Assembly (NCBI GenBank): GCA_900467685.1
Contig: UBQX01000007.1
Location: 62,001 to 126,000, forward strand
Length of the DNA: 64,000 nucleotides
Origin: Hyphomicrobiales bacterium
Lineage (GTDB): Bacteria; Pseudomonadota; Alphaproteobacteria; Rhizobiales; Rhizobiaceae
Direction: 5' to 3'
Each line of letters begins with the position of its first letter. Position 1 is the first letter of the stretch. Under the pieces are notes generated by a model. The model had not been told where the DNA came from. It worked only from the letters and a program-made list of their open reading frames with translations, and did no database searches. Positions 19,714-28,177 of this stretch are shown in pieces. A program made the position numbers and the translations under genes.

Positions 19714-20994
19714 ATGACCACGAAGTCTCAAGGTATCACGCGCCGCACGCTTCTGAAGGCAGGCGCCGCCGCCGCAGGTGCCGCCGCCGGCACCGGCGTC
19801 ATCACCGGCTTCCCGACCATCTGGGCGAAGAACCCGATCACGCTGCGCCAGATCGGCACCGGCGTCTCGAACATCAATGCCATCGCCGAAAAGTGCAAGG
19901 CGGACCTTGGCATCACGCTGGAAATGACGGCTCTCGATTCCGACGCGGCCGCCCAGCGCACGGTCACCCAGCCGAACTCCTACGACATCGCCGACGTCGA
20001 ATACTGGATTCTGAAGAAGGTCTTCCCGGCCGGTGTGATCCAGCCGATGAACACCAACAAGCTGAAATATTTCGACAAGATCGTTCCGCTCTTCATCACC
20101 GGCAAGCTGAAGCCGGATAGCGTGATTGCGCAGGGCACCGCGCCGCACACCGTCGGCTTCGTTGAAAAGCCCGGCGACAAGAAGTTCGCCAAGGCACCGA
20201 CCGAATGGTTCACGATGGTCCCGACCATCTACAATGCCGACACGCTCGGCATTCGTCCCGACCTCGTCGGCCGCGAAATCTCGTCCTGGGCCGACATTCT
20301 CGATCCGGCCTTCAAGGGCAAGACATCGATCCTCAACATCCCGTCCATCGGCATCATGGATGCGGCGATGATCATGGAAGCCACGGGCAAGATCAAATAT
20401 GCAGACAAGGGCAACATGACGAAGGCCGAAATCGACAAGACGATCGACTTCCTCATCGAAACCAAGAAGGCCGGCCAGTTCCGCGCATTCTGGAAGTCCT
20501 TCGACGAATCCGTCAACCTCATGGCCTCCGGCGAAGTCGTCATCCAGTCCATGTGGTCGCCGGCGGTCGCCGCCGTGCGCTCCAAGGGCATCGCCTGCAA
20601 GTATCAGCCGCTCAAGGAAGGCTACCGCTCGTGGGGCGGCGGTCTGGGTCTGGCCGCCCACCTCAAGGGCGCCGAACTCGATGCGGCCTATGAATATATC
20701 AACTGGTACACGTCCGGCTGGGTCGGCGGCTATCTCAACCGCCAGGGCTACTATTCGGCCTGCATGGAAACCGCCAAGCAGTTCATGTCCGAAGACGAAT
20801 GGGGCTACTGGATCGAAGGCAAGCCGGCCAAGGGCGACATCATGTCTCCGGAAGGCAAGGTCATGGAAAAGGCCGGCGCCGTGCGCGACGGCGGCTCGTT
20901 CGACGACCGCATGGGCAAGGTCGCCTGCTGGAACTCGGTCATGGACGAAGACCGCTACATGGTGAAGCGCTGGAACGAGTTCATCGCTGCCTGA
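19714..20994 (+). CDS. Polyamine-class solute-binding protein with Tat signal
   Basis: 426 residues. The ATG at 19714 has AAGGAG 8 nt upstream; a reading from 19672 is discarded. The N-terminus has a twin-arginine signal (TRRTLLKAG at about 9-17 followed by an Ala/Gly-rich hydrophobic stretch), so it is probably exported folded through Tat. The mature part resembles PotD/PotF-type type 2 periplasmic proteins (SYDIADVEYWIL, SWADILDPAFKGKTSILN, INWYTSGWVGGYLNRQGYYS). It delivers substrate to the permeases at 21067 and 21976. A ligand related to hydantoin or another nitrogen source is suggested only by the downstream racemase. Confidence 0.92.
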   Translation: MTTKSQGITRRTLLKAGAAAAGAAAGTGVITGFPTIWAKNPITLRQIGTGVSNINAIAEKCKADLGITLEMTALDSDAAAQRTVTQPNSYDIADVEYWILKKVFPAGVIQPMNTNKLKYFDKIVPLFITGKLKPDSVIAQGTAPHTVGFVEKPGDKKFAKAPTEWFTMVPTIYNADTLGIRPDLVGREISSWADILDPAFKGKTSILNIPSIGIMDAAMIMEATGKIKYADKGNMTKAEIDKTIDFLIETKKAGQFRAFWKSFDESVNLMASGEVVIQSMWSPAVAAVRSKGIACKYQPLKEGYRSWGGGLGLAAHLKGAELDAAYEYINWYTSGWVGGYLNRQGYYSACMETAKQFMSEDEWGYWIEGKPAKGDIMSPEGKVMEKAGAVRDGGSFDDRMGKVACWNSVMDEDRYMVKRWNEFIAA

Positions 20995-21001
20995 TGCCAT
21001 C

Positions 21002-21031
21002 TGCGTCGCCCTTCCCGCGAAGGGCGGCGCA
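21002..21031 (+). terminator. Hairpin after the binding-protein gene
   Basis: A 13-bp stem with one G-T wobble and CCGC loop (TGCGTCGCCCTTC with GAAGGGCGGCGCA) starting 7 bp past the binding-protein stop codon and before the first permease. Followed by a pyrimidine-rich stretch without a full U-tract. It likely stabilises the binding-protein message or partly terminates. Confidence 0.6.
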
Positions 21032-21066
21032 TCCATTTCTTTTGAGATAAAGGCGGAGTCCGGACC

Positions 21067-21972
21067 ATGGTGACTGTGAGGCTGATCGGCGCAGGCGACG
21101 GCAAGCCGAAACGCGAGTTTCGCCTGCCCGGCTGGCTGCCGCCCTATCTGCAGGCCACGCCGCTGGCGCTGATCCTCGGCGGATTCCTGCTCCTGCCGAT
21201 CCTGATGATCGTGACGGTCAGTTTCTGGGACTACGACTTTGCCCAGATGTATCCCGACTTCGTTTCGATGAACTATGTGGATACGCTGGGCTCCTGGGTG
21301 ACCTGGAAGACCTATCTGAACACGCTCAAGTTCGCCGCGATCGTCTGGGTGCTGACCCTGGTCATCGGATTCTGGGTCGCCTATTTTCTCGCCTTCCATG
21401 TGCGAACCGCCGCGATGCAGATGGTTCTCTTCCTCGTCTGCACCGTCCCCTTCATGACCTCGAACATCATCCGCATGATTTCGTGGATCCCCGTTCTCGG
21501 TCGAAACGGCCTCGTCAACACCGCGCTCGTCAAGGCGGGCATCGTGCCGGAACCGATCGAATGGCTTCTCTATTCCGATTTCGCCGTCGTGCTCGCTATG
21601 GTGCATCTCTACACGCTCTTCATGGTGACACCCATCTTCAACACCTTGATGCGCATCGATAGATCGCTGATCGAGGCAGCCCGTGACGGAGGCGCGTCTG
21701 CCTGGCAGACACTGACAAATGTCATCATCCCCCTCGCAAAACCCGGAATGGCAATCGGCACCATCTTCGTCGTGACGCTGGTCATGGCCGATTTCTCGAC
21801 TGTTCAGGTCATGTCCGGCGGCCAGAGTGCATCGGTGGCTCTGATGATGAAGAACCAGATGTCTCTGCTGCAATATCCGGCGGCTGCCGCCAATGCCGTG
21901 GTGCTGCTGGTCGTCGTGCTGCTGATGGTCGCGGCCATCCTGCGCGTCGTCGACATTCGCAAGGAGCTTTGA
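21067..21972 (+). CDS. Polyamine-type ABC permease (PotB-like)
   Basis: A 301-residue inner-membrane permease with about six transmembrane helices and the EAA contact loop IEAARDGGASAWQTLTNVIIPLAKPG. A short cytoplasmic N-terminus precedes the first helix. It ends 3 bp before the partner permease. It forms the membrane channel with the PotC-like subunit. Confidence 0.93.
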   Translation: MVTVRLIGAGDGKPKREFRLPGWLPPYLQATPLALILGGFLLLPILMIVTVSFWDYDFAQMYPDFVSMNYVDTLGSWVTWKTYLNTLKFAAIVWVLTLVIGFWVAYFLAFHVRTAAMQMVLFLVCTVPFMTSNIIRMISWIPVLGRNGLVNTALVKAGIVPEPIEWLLYSDFAVVLAMVHLYTLFMVTPIFNTLMRIDRSLIEAARDGGASAWQTLTNVIIPLAKPGMAIGTIFVVTLVMADFSTVQVMSGGQSASVALMMKNQMSLLQYPAAAANAVVLLVVVLLMVAAILRVVDIRKEL

Positions 21973-21975
21973 ACC

Positions 21976-22794
21976 ATGTACACCGAAAAGCGCCCCCGCG
22001 AATTCTACATCCTCGCCGCCTTCTTCATCCTTTTTGTGCTGTTTCTCTATGGCCCGATGTCGGCGATCTTCATCCTGTCGTTTCAGGGGCCGAATGGCGG
22101 CCTGACTTTCCCGATGAACGGCGCCTCGCTTCATTGGTTCGGCAACCTGTTCGAGACACAGGCGGTGGGCGATTTCGGCGGCGCGTTTCAGCGCTCGTTC
22201 GCGCTGAGCTTCATGGTGATGATCGTGACGGTCGTCGTCTCGCTTCTGGCCGGCCTGGCCTTCCGGCGGAAGTTCTATGGCGCGACGGCGCTTTTCTATC
22301 TCGCCGTAGCAAGCCTCGTCGTGCCCTCGATCATCATCAGCCTCGGGATCGGCGTGCTTTTCCAGCAGTTGGGATTCTCACCCGCCTGGTACTCATCCGG
22401 CTTCGGCGCGCATCTGACCTGGACGCTGCCCTTCGGCGTGCTGATCATGTTCGCGATCTTCAATCGCTTCTCGCCCTCTTACGAGGAGGCCGCACGGGAC
22501 CTGGGCGCCACCCCGTGGCAGACGTTCCGCTTCGTGGTCCTGCCCATGATCCTCCCAAGTCTCATCGGCGTCGGGTTGTTCGGCTTCACCCTCTCCTATG
22601 ATGAGTTTGCCCGCACGCTGATGACGGCAGGGACCTATAATACGCTGCCGCTCGAAATCTACGGCATGACGACCAATGTGACGACGCCGGTTCTCTATGC
22701 GCTCGGAACGCTGACCACGCTCTTTTCCTTCATCATTATAGCCAGCGCGCTCGGCATCATCGTGGTCATGAACCGCCGACGCGGCAAGGCATGA
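21976..22794 (+). CDS. Polyamine-type ABC permease (PotC-like)
   Basis: A 272-residue permease with six predicted membrane helices and the EAA loop YEEAARDLGATPWQTFRFVVLPMILPS. The sequence LSYDEFARTLMTAG after the loop is typical of PotC-like subunits. It is followed after 10 bp by the racemase gene. Confidence 0.93.
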   Translation: MYTEKRPREFYILAAFFILFVLFLYGPMSAIFILSFQGPNGGLTFPMNGASLHWFGNLFETQAVGDFGGAFQRSFALSFMVMIVTVVVSLLAGLAFRRKFYGATALFYLAVASLVVPSIIISLGIGVLFQQLGFSPAWYSSGFGAHLTWTLPFGVLIMFAIFNRFSPSYEEAARDLGATPWQTFRFVVLPMILPSLIGVGLFGFTLSYDEFARTLMTAGTYNTLPLEIYGMTTNVTTPVLYALGTLTTLFSFIIIASALGIIVVMNRRRGKA

Positions 22795-22804
22795 CAGGCA
22801 AGCC

Positions 22805-23551
22805 ATGAAACTCCTCGTCGTCAACCCGAACACAACGGCTTCCATGACGGAGAAGATCGCGGATGCGGCCAACCGCGTTCGCAACGCGTCCACCGACATC
22901 CTCGCGGTCACCTCCAGCATGGGCCCCGCCTCGATCGAAGGCTATTATGACGAGGCTCTGGCACTTCCCGGCCTGATGCTGGAAGTCGCGAGAGGCGAAA
23001 AGGCCGGCGCCAGCGCTGCGATCATCGCCTGTTTCGACGATACAGGTCTCGACGCCGCCCGCGCGCTCGCCCACATTCCGGTTCTGGGTATCTGCGAAGC
23101 TGCCCTTTCAGCGACTGCCTTTATTGCGCAGCGCTTCACCATCGTGACGACCATGGAACGCTCCCGCCTGCCGCTGGAGGGGTTGGTTCACCGCTACGGT
23201 ATGGCCGGCCGTTGCAACGTCCGCGCCGCCGACATTCCTGTTCTTTCACTCGAGGACCCGCAATCGAACGCCCGCGACCGCTTGCGCAACGAGATCGCCG
23301 CTGCCCTTCGCGAAGACAAGTCGGAAGCCATCGTCCTCGGCTGCGCCGGCATGGCGGACCTCACAATGGATCTGCGCCACGAGTTTGGCATACCGGTTAT
23401 CGATGGTGTTGCCGCAGCCGTGAAGCAGGCTGAAGGCTTGGTCACTCTCGGCCTCAGCACCGCCAAGCGCGGCGCTTACGCCACCCCCGTGCACAAGCCC
23501 TATGCGGGCGCCCTCGCCGCTTTTGCGCCGCAGGATCTTCTTGCCGGATGA
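22805..23551 (+). CDS. hyuE: Hydantoin racemase-like Asp/Glu racemase
   Basis: 248 residues of the Asp/Glu/hydantoin racemase superfamily. The two acid/base cysteines are Cys76 (IIACFDDTGLDAAR) and Cys180 (LGCAGM), matching the two-cysteine arrangement described for the Sinorhizobium meliloti hydantoin racemase, and the start KLLVVNPNTTASMT is typical. It interconverts D- and L-5-substituted hydantoins, or possibly allantoin, without cofactor. It overlaps the next gene by 4 bp. No hydantoinase or carbamoylase is in the window, so the hydrolytic steps would have to be encoded elsewhere. Confidence 0.85.
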   Translation: MKLLVVNPNTTASMTEKIADAANRVRNASTDILAVTSSMGPASIEGYYDEALALPGLMLEVARGEKAGASAAIIACFDDTGLDAARALAHIPVLGICEAALSATAFIAQRFTIVTTMERSRLPLEGLVHRYGMAGRCNVRAADIPVLSLEDPQSNARDRLRNEIAAALREDKSEAIVLGCAGMADLTMDLRHEFGIPVIDGVAAAVKQAEGLVTLGLSTAKRGAYATPVHKPYAGALAAFAPQDLLAG

Positions 23552-24387
23552 GCCCGCACACTGAAATCAGAAATCTGACGCTGCAGGAAACTGCAAAACT
23601 GGTCGAATGGGCCGGACATGAAGGCTGGAACCCATCACCCGATGACGCCCCGGCTTTCTTTGCGGCTGATCGCCAAGGGTTCATCGGCTGTTTCATCAAT
23701 GGCGAGCTCGCCTCCGGCATATCGGCCGTCGCCTATGGCGAAACGTTCGGCTTTATCGGTCTTTATATCACGCGCCCGGATTTCCGCGGCAAAGGCTATG
23801 GCCTCAAGGTCTGGAACGCGGCCATTTCCCGTCTCATGGGCAGGACCATCGGCCTCGATGGCGTCCCGGCACAACAGGCAAACTACGAGACGATGGGTTT
23901 TCGACGTAGCTACGGCAGCACACGCTGGAGCGGCAGCGTCCAGGATGTCTCGACAGTTGGCAACGCTACTGCGGCAATCTCGCAGGATTATGACGAAATA
24001 TTGTCATTTGACAGAGCTTGCTTTCCGGAAGAACGCGTATCTTTCCTCAGGGTCTGGCTCGCGGCACCCAGGAAGGCATTCGTCGCGCGCCAGGATGGTC
24101 GCATCGTGGGCTATGCCGTCGTCAGGAAATGCCGGGCCGGATACAAGGTCGGCCCCATTTTCGCGCATAACGACCTGATCGCTCGCGACCTGCTGAAGGC
24201 CTGCGGCAGAACCGCCGGAGCAGCAACCCTCCATCTGGATGTACCGGACTCGCAACTGGAATTTGGAAAACACCTCAAGACGCTGGGCTTTCAGCCTGGC
24301 TTCGAAACTGCGCGGATGTATCTGGGGAAGCCGCCCGAGATTGGCATCTCGAGTGTCTTCGCCGTCACCACACTCGAACTCGGCTGA
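23548..24387 (+). CDS. GNAT-family N-acetyltransferase, two-part
   Basis: 279 residues. The N-terminal half is a GNAT domain with the acetyl-CoA loop TRPDFRGKGYGLKVWNAA (about 75-92). The C-terminal half (from about 145) resembles the second domain of YitH/HolE-type acetyltransferases (FLRVWLAAPRKAFVARQDGRIVGYAVVRKC, YKVGPIFAHNDLIA). It overlaps the racemase gene by 4 bp and closes the operon. It may acetylate an amine derived from the imported substrate; substrate unknown. Its stop codon directly abuts that of the convergent hydroxyacid dehydrogenase gene. Confidence 0.85.
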   Translation: MSPHTEIRNLTLQETAKLVEWAGHEGWNPSPDDAPAFFAADRQGFIGCFINGELASGISAVAYGETFGFIGLYITRPDFRGKGYGLKVWNAAISRLMGRTIGLDGVPAQQANYETMGFRRSYGSTRWSGSVQDVSTVGNATAAISQDYDEILSFDRACFPEERVSFLRVWLAAPRKAFVARQDGRIVGYAVVRKCRAGYKVGPIFAHNDLIARDLLKACGRTAGAATLHLDVPDSQLEFGKHLKTLGFQPGFETARMYLGKPPEIGISSVFAVTTLELG

Positions 24388-25404
24388 TCAGGTTCTATCG
24401 ATCGGCTTGCTGCGCATGCGCATGACAGTCTCGCGCTCAGCGCGCCGGCACGCGACAGGGGGAAGACCGCGCCCGATCAGTTCCAAATCGTCCAGCACGC
24501 GCTTGCCTATTTCCTGCAGCGCCGATGTCAGCGCGCCAGCGCGATGCGGCGAAAACAGAACGTTTGGCAGCGAGCGGATCGGATCGCCAGCCGCAACCGG
24601 CTCCTCCGGAAAAACATCCGTCGCGAAACGAATGCGTCCGGCCGAAACGAGATCGGTCAGTGCATCGAAATCCAGAACCGCAGCGCGGCTGAGAAGAATG
24701 AGCGAGGCGCGTTCCTGCATCAGCTTCAAATTGTTCTCGTTGAGCAGATGCCGGTTTTCCGTCGTGATCGAGGCAACGACGAACACGAAACGGCTCTCCG
24801 CCAGCACCTCCTCCAGGGATGCCGGCTGGACGCCAAGCCGTTCAAGATGACCGTTTGGCAGCCAGGGATCAAAGACTCGAACTGCCTTCGGACGGAAGCC
24901 CGGCAGCAGAGCATGAAGCGCGCGACCCAGATCGCCAAAGCCGACAAAGCCAAAGCTCGATCCGGTCAGAAGCTCGGCATGGAGATTTCCCTCCAGCCCG
25001 TAGCGTTCGTTTCCCTGCAGGAAGCGGGAATGCTCGCTGTGAATTCCTCTGGCCAGACTGATCGCCATGCCTAACCCCATTTCAGCAACAGCCAGTGCAA
25101 AAACGCCGCTGGGCGCGAGCACATGGATGCCGCGCTGGAAGCAGGTCTCGTAATCGATGTTCGGCAGGAAATTCGTCTCGACGTTGAAGATCGCCCGGAG
25201 CTTGGGAGCCTTGGCAAGGCGCGCGGAGTCCATCGGCTGCTGACTCATCAGGATCTCGCAGTCGGGCAGGTGGAGATCATAAAAGGCATTCCGGTCGCCA
25301 CCGTCGAAGACGGCAACATCATGAGCTTCAACAAAAGCCGCATAGTCTTGGCGGTCGAACATCTCTTCAGACGTGCGTGGTGCCGGATCGAAAATGATCT
25401 TCAA
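24388..25404 (-). CDS. D-isomer-specific 2-hydroxyacid dehydrogenase
   Basis: About 338 residues. The Rossmann motif GFVGFGDLGRALHALLPG and the catalytic triad Arg (LLSRAAVLD), Glu (DVFPEEPVA) and His (FSPHRAGAL) define the NAD-dependent D-2-hydroxyacid dehydrogenase family. There is no suitable ATG; a TTG at 25404 with GGGAGA 7 nt upstream is the best start, and another TTG at 25419 is in frame. It lies about 90 bp downstream of the ROK repressor on the same strand and is convergent with the acetyltransferase gene with no spacer. Likely reduces a 2-keto acid or oxidises a D-2-hydroxy acid. Confidence 0.85.
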   Translation of the reverse strand: MKIIFDPAPRTSEEMFDRQDYAAFVEAHDVAVFDGGDRNAFYDLHLPDCEILMSQQPMDSARLAKAPKLRAIFNVETNFLPNIDYETCFQRGIHVLAPSGVFALAVAEMGLGMAISLARGIHSEHSRFLQGNERYGLEGNLHAELLTGSSFGFVGFGDLGRALHALLPGFRPKAVRVFDPWLPNGHLERLGVQPASLEEVLAESRFVFVVASITTENRHLLNENNLKLMQERASLILLSRAAVLDFDALTDLVSAGRIRFATDVFPEEPVAAGDPIRSLPNVLFSPHRAGALTSALQEIGKRVLDDLELIGRGLPPVACRRAERETVMRMRSKPIDRT

Positions 25405-25496
25405 AGCTATCTCTCCCAAATGTACCGAGGCGGGCTACTGCCATCTGGCATCAACGCCGAGCTTCAATGCCGATATGACTAAATTTTCCCGCCCCC

Positions 25497-26744
25497 TCAG
25501 GCGCGGCTCGCTGATACGGTTTCTTCGGGCGCCAGTTCATCCTGATCCGGCAGAGACATGTCGTACGCCGCCAACGCCTTGAGAACCGCACCCTGGCGCA
25601 TCAGCTTCGGCGCGTCCGGGTAGACGTCGACAATGTCGGGTTCCACCCGCCGACCGAAGCTCTGATTGGCAAAGGCCGCGCGGATTTCATCCATCATGAA
25701 TTCCAGCGCAATCGTCGATGCGCCGGCCATGATGAGCGGGACGCTGTCAAAGAGGGTGAAGAGATTGACGAGCCCGTTACCAAGCGCCCTGCCCGCCTCC
25801 TGCAATGCCTTCCGCTCGGGCCCATCCGCCCGCCGCGCCTTCTCGACGATATCTACCAGCGTATCGTTTTCCGGCACATCCTCGATCACCACATTCGGAT
25901 CGTCGCCAGCAACGGCACGCCGGATGGCGTATATGCCGGCATAGGCTTCGATGCATCCGCGGCGGCCACAACGACAGAGCGCTCCGTCCGGCCTATAGAT
26001 CATGTGGCCAAATTCCATGCCCGATGACTTGGGACCGGAGAGCATCTTGCCGTTGATGGCCAGCCCGAGACCCACCCCGTTGGACATGAGTAGCGCGGCA
26101 AAGTTCTCCCCGGAGGCTTCAGGCGCGGTCCATGTCAGCCCCTCCGCAACGGCATTGCAGTCATTCATGACTTCGGCGCTGGCGCCGAATTCTCCCTCCA
26201 GAAGGGAGGCTATGTCCATCTCGTGAACATCGGCAAAAGGCGTGCTCAGCAACAACCTGCCGGCGCTATCGACAATACCTTCCACGGCAACTGCAATCCG
26301 CACGATGGAGGAGCGGCTGCGTCCGGTTTCCTCACCCAGCCCGTCAATCAGTTCGACCATCAGCCTGATGATGCTATCCGGTGCGAGTGACAGCGTTCGC
26401 CGGCGCAATTCGCGGCGCCCGAGTTCGCGGCCCGCATAATCGAACAGCGTCGCCTCGACCAGACCGCGCGCCAGCCGAATTGTCGCGACGGTCGCATGCT
26501 TCCCATTGGGCGCGATCAGCACCTGCGGCCGGCCGCGCTTGTTGACGGTGGATGTCTCCGGCAGTCGGTCGGTCAGCACGCCGCGATCGATGAGGCTGTT
26601 GGTAATCACCGTCACGGTGGACGGAGAAAGGCCGGTCAGCGAACTGAGCGCCGTGCGTGACAGCGGCCCGTGCCGCCTGAGCGCGCGCAGAATTCCGAAT
26701 TGATTCAGCCGCCGGACGTCGTCCTGGCGCACAATGCTCGACAT
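25497..26744 (-). CDS. ROK-family transcriptional repressor (XylR/NagC-like)
   Basis: About 415 residues. An N-terminal winged helix (LNQFGILRALRRHGPLSRTALSSLTGLSPSTVTVITN) is followed by a ROK sugar-kinase-like domain with the zinc-binding signature CRCGRRGCIEAYAG. The ATG at 26744 has GGAGG 5 nt upstream; an in-frame ATG at 26807 is less likely. It is divergent from xylF, and as in many rhizobial sugar loci it probably represses the xylFHG transporter in the absence of sugar. Confidence 0.9.
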   Translation of the reverse strand: MSSIVRQDDVRRLNQFGILRALRRHGPLSRTALSSLTGLSPSTVTVITNSLIDRGVLTDRLPETSTVNKRGRPQVLIAPNGKHATVATIRLARGLVEATLFDYAGRELGRRELRRRTLSLAPDSIIRLMVELIDGLGEETGRSRSSIVRIAVAVEGIVDSAGRLLLSTPFADVHEMDIASLLEGEFGASAEVMNDCNAVAEGLTWTAPEASGENFAALLMSNGVGLGLAINGKMLSGPKSSGMEFGHMIYRPDGALCRCGRRGCIEAYAGIYAIRRAVAGDDPNVVIEDVPENDTLVDIVEKARRADGPERKALQEAGRALGNGLVNLFTLFDSVPLIMAGASTIALEFMMDEIRAAFANQSFGRRVEPDIVDVYPDAPKLMRQGAVLKALAAYDMSLPDQDELAPEETVSASRA

Positions 26745-26855
26745 GCGTTCCTCCGAAAGCAGCCCTTGCGGGCCACGCCTCCCCTTCAGCGCCGAAAGCT
26801 CCCGCATTGCAAAAGTCTATTGCATTGCAGCAACTTAGCGAAATGTGTTTTTATC

Positions 26856-26905
26856 TTGACATACACATACAAGCGTGTCACTTATTTTTTTGAGGCTAAA
26901 AAAAA
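26856..26905 (+). promoter_or_regulatory. Promoter region of xylF with AT-rich inverted arms
   Basis: A consensus -35 hexamer TTGACA at 26856-26861 is followed after 17 bp by CACTTA, a poor -10. Just downstream seven Ts (26885-26891) and eight As (26898-26905) flank GAGGCT and can pair. Possible ROK operator or leader hairpin. Confidence 0.4.
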
Positions 26906-26976
26906 GTCTCTGGGCCGGGGTCGGGAGTCCCTGTGCCGGTTTGCTTTTCATGCTTGAGAGCATTTGGGAGGACGTC

Positions 26977-28017
26977 ATGAAGAAGTTTGCTGCTGCGCTT
27001 GCAGGCGCAGTGTTTGTCATGTCTGCGGCAAGCCCGGTTTTTGCCGCTGGCAAGACCATTGCCGTGTCCTGGAAGATCTTCCAGGAAGAGCGCTGGAAGC
27101 GCGACGAAGCCGTCATCAAGAAGATCGTCGAAGCCGCTGGGGACAAGTACATCTCCGCCGACGCTCAAGGGTCCGCAGCCAAGCAGCTGACCGACATCGA
27201 GTCGCTCATCTCGCAGGGCGCCAACGTTCTGCTCGTTGTTCCGTGGGACTCGGAAGCCATCATGCCGGCCGTCCAGAAGGCCAAGGACGAAGGCATTCCG
27301 ACGATCGCTTATGACGTTCAGATCGAAGATCCGAGCGTTCTCTACATGACCTTCAACAACGTCGGCGTCGGCAAGATGATGGCCGAGGAAGTGATGAAGG
27401 TGAAGGATAAGGGCAACTTCGCCATCATCAAGGGCGACCAGGGTGACCCGAACTCTGCCTTCCTGCTCAAGGGCATGATGGAAGTCATCAAGCCGAAGGT
27501 TGATTCCGGTGCGATCAAGATCGTCGGCGAAGCTTCGTCCGACGGCTGGAAGCCGGAAAATGCCCAGAAGAACATGGAGCAGATCCTGACCGCCAACAAC
27601 AACAAGGTTGACGCCGTTCTCTCGCAGAACGACGGCATGGCCGGTGGTGTTGTGGCTGCCCTCTCCGCTCAGGGCCTCGCCGGCTCCGTTCCGGTCACGG
27701 GCCAGGACGGCGACGCAGCCGCCATCAACCGCGTGGCGCTCGGCACCCAGACCGTTTCGATCTGGAAGGACTCGCGCGAACTCGGCAAGGCCGCTGCAGA
27801 AGCCGCCCTCATGCTCGCTGACGGCAAGGACGCCTCGTCCGTTCCGAACGTGCAGAAGTTCAAGGATGGCGCACGCAAGGTCGAGATGAACGCCGTTCTT
27901 CTCAAGCCCTTCGCCGTCACCAAGGACACGCTCGGCGACGTCATCAAGGCTGGCTGGATCGACAAGGCAACCGCTTGTGCTGGCGTCAAGGCCGGCAGCG
28001 TCAAGGCTTGCGATTGA
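26977..28017 (+). CDS. xylF: D-xylose-type periplasmic binding protein
   Basis: 346 residues. The ATG at 26977 has GGGAGG 5 nt upstream and opens a Sec signal peptide ending at VFA-AGK. The mature protein is a type 1 periplasmic binding protein matching XylF in layout (LERW-like QEERWKRD, QLTDIESLISQGANVLLVVPWDSEAI, ANNNKVDAVLSQNDGMAGGVVAALSAQGL, GQDGDAAAINRVALGTQTVSIWKD). It captures a sugar, probably xylose or a related pentose, for XylH/XylG. A strong terminator-like hairpin separates it from xylH, so it should be expressed above the other subunits. Confidence 0.9.
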   Translation: MKKFAAALAGAVFVMSAASPVFAAGKTIAVSWKIFQEERWKRDEAVIKKIVEAAGDKYISADAQGSAAKQLTDIESLISQGANVLLVVPWDSEAIMPAVQKAKDEGIPTIAYDVQIEDPSVLYMTFNNVGVGKMMAEEVMKVKDKGNFAIIKGDQGDPNSAFLLKGMMEVIKPKVDSGAIKIVGEASSDGWKPENAQKNMEQILTANNNKVDAVLSQNDGMAGGVVAALSAQGLAGSVPVTGQDGDAAAINRVALGTQTVSIWKDSRELGKAAAEAALMLADGKDASSVPNVQKFKDGARKVEMNAVLLKPFAVTKDTLGDVIKAGWIDKATACAGVKAGSVKACD

Positions 28018-28043
28018 TCCCCTGAAACGATCCTCGAGATCGG

Positions 28044-28074
28044 AAACCGCGTCGCTCCAGCGACGCGGTTTTTT
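28044..28074 (+). terminator. Intrinsic terminator after xylF
   Basis: A 13-bp perfect GC-rich arm pair (28044-28056 with 28059-28071) ending in six Ts. The two-base loop means the inner pairs must open. It probably attenuates transcription into xylH. Confidence 0.85.
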
Positions 28075-28177
28075 CCAAGTCGCGGTTTTTAGCTGGCGGC
28101 CGCGCCAAATCCGGTCTTAGCGCCCGGATGCGACAGCAATGCAATCACAAAAACAATAAGCTTGAGAGGCAGGGGCA

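Noticed and set aside
19618-22134. 838-codon open frame on the minus strand across the polyamine-type transporter
   Set aside because: Antisense shadow of three real genes with His/Asp-rich, non-domain sequence.
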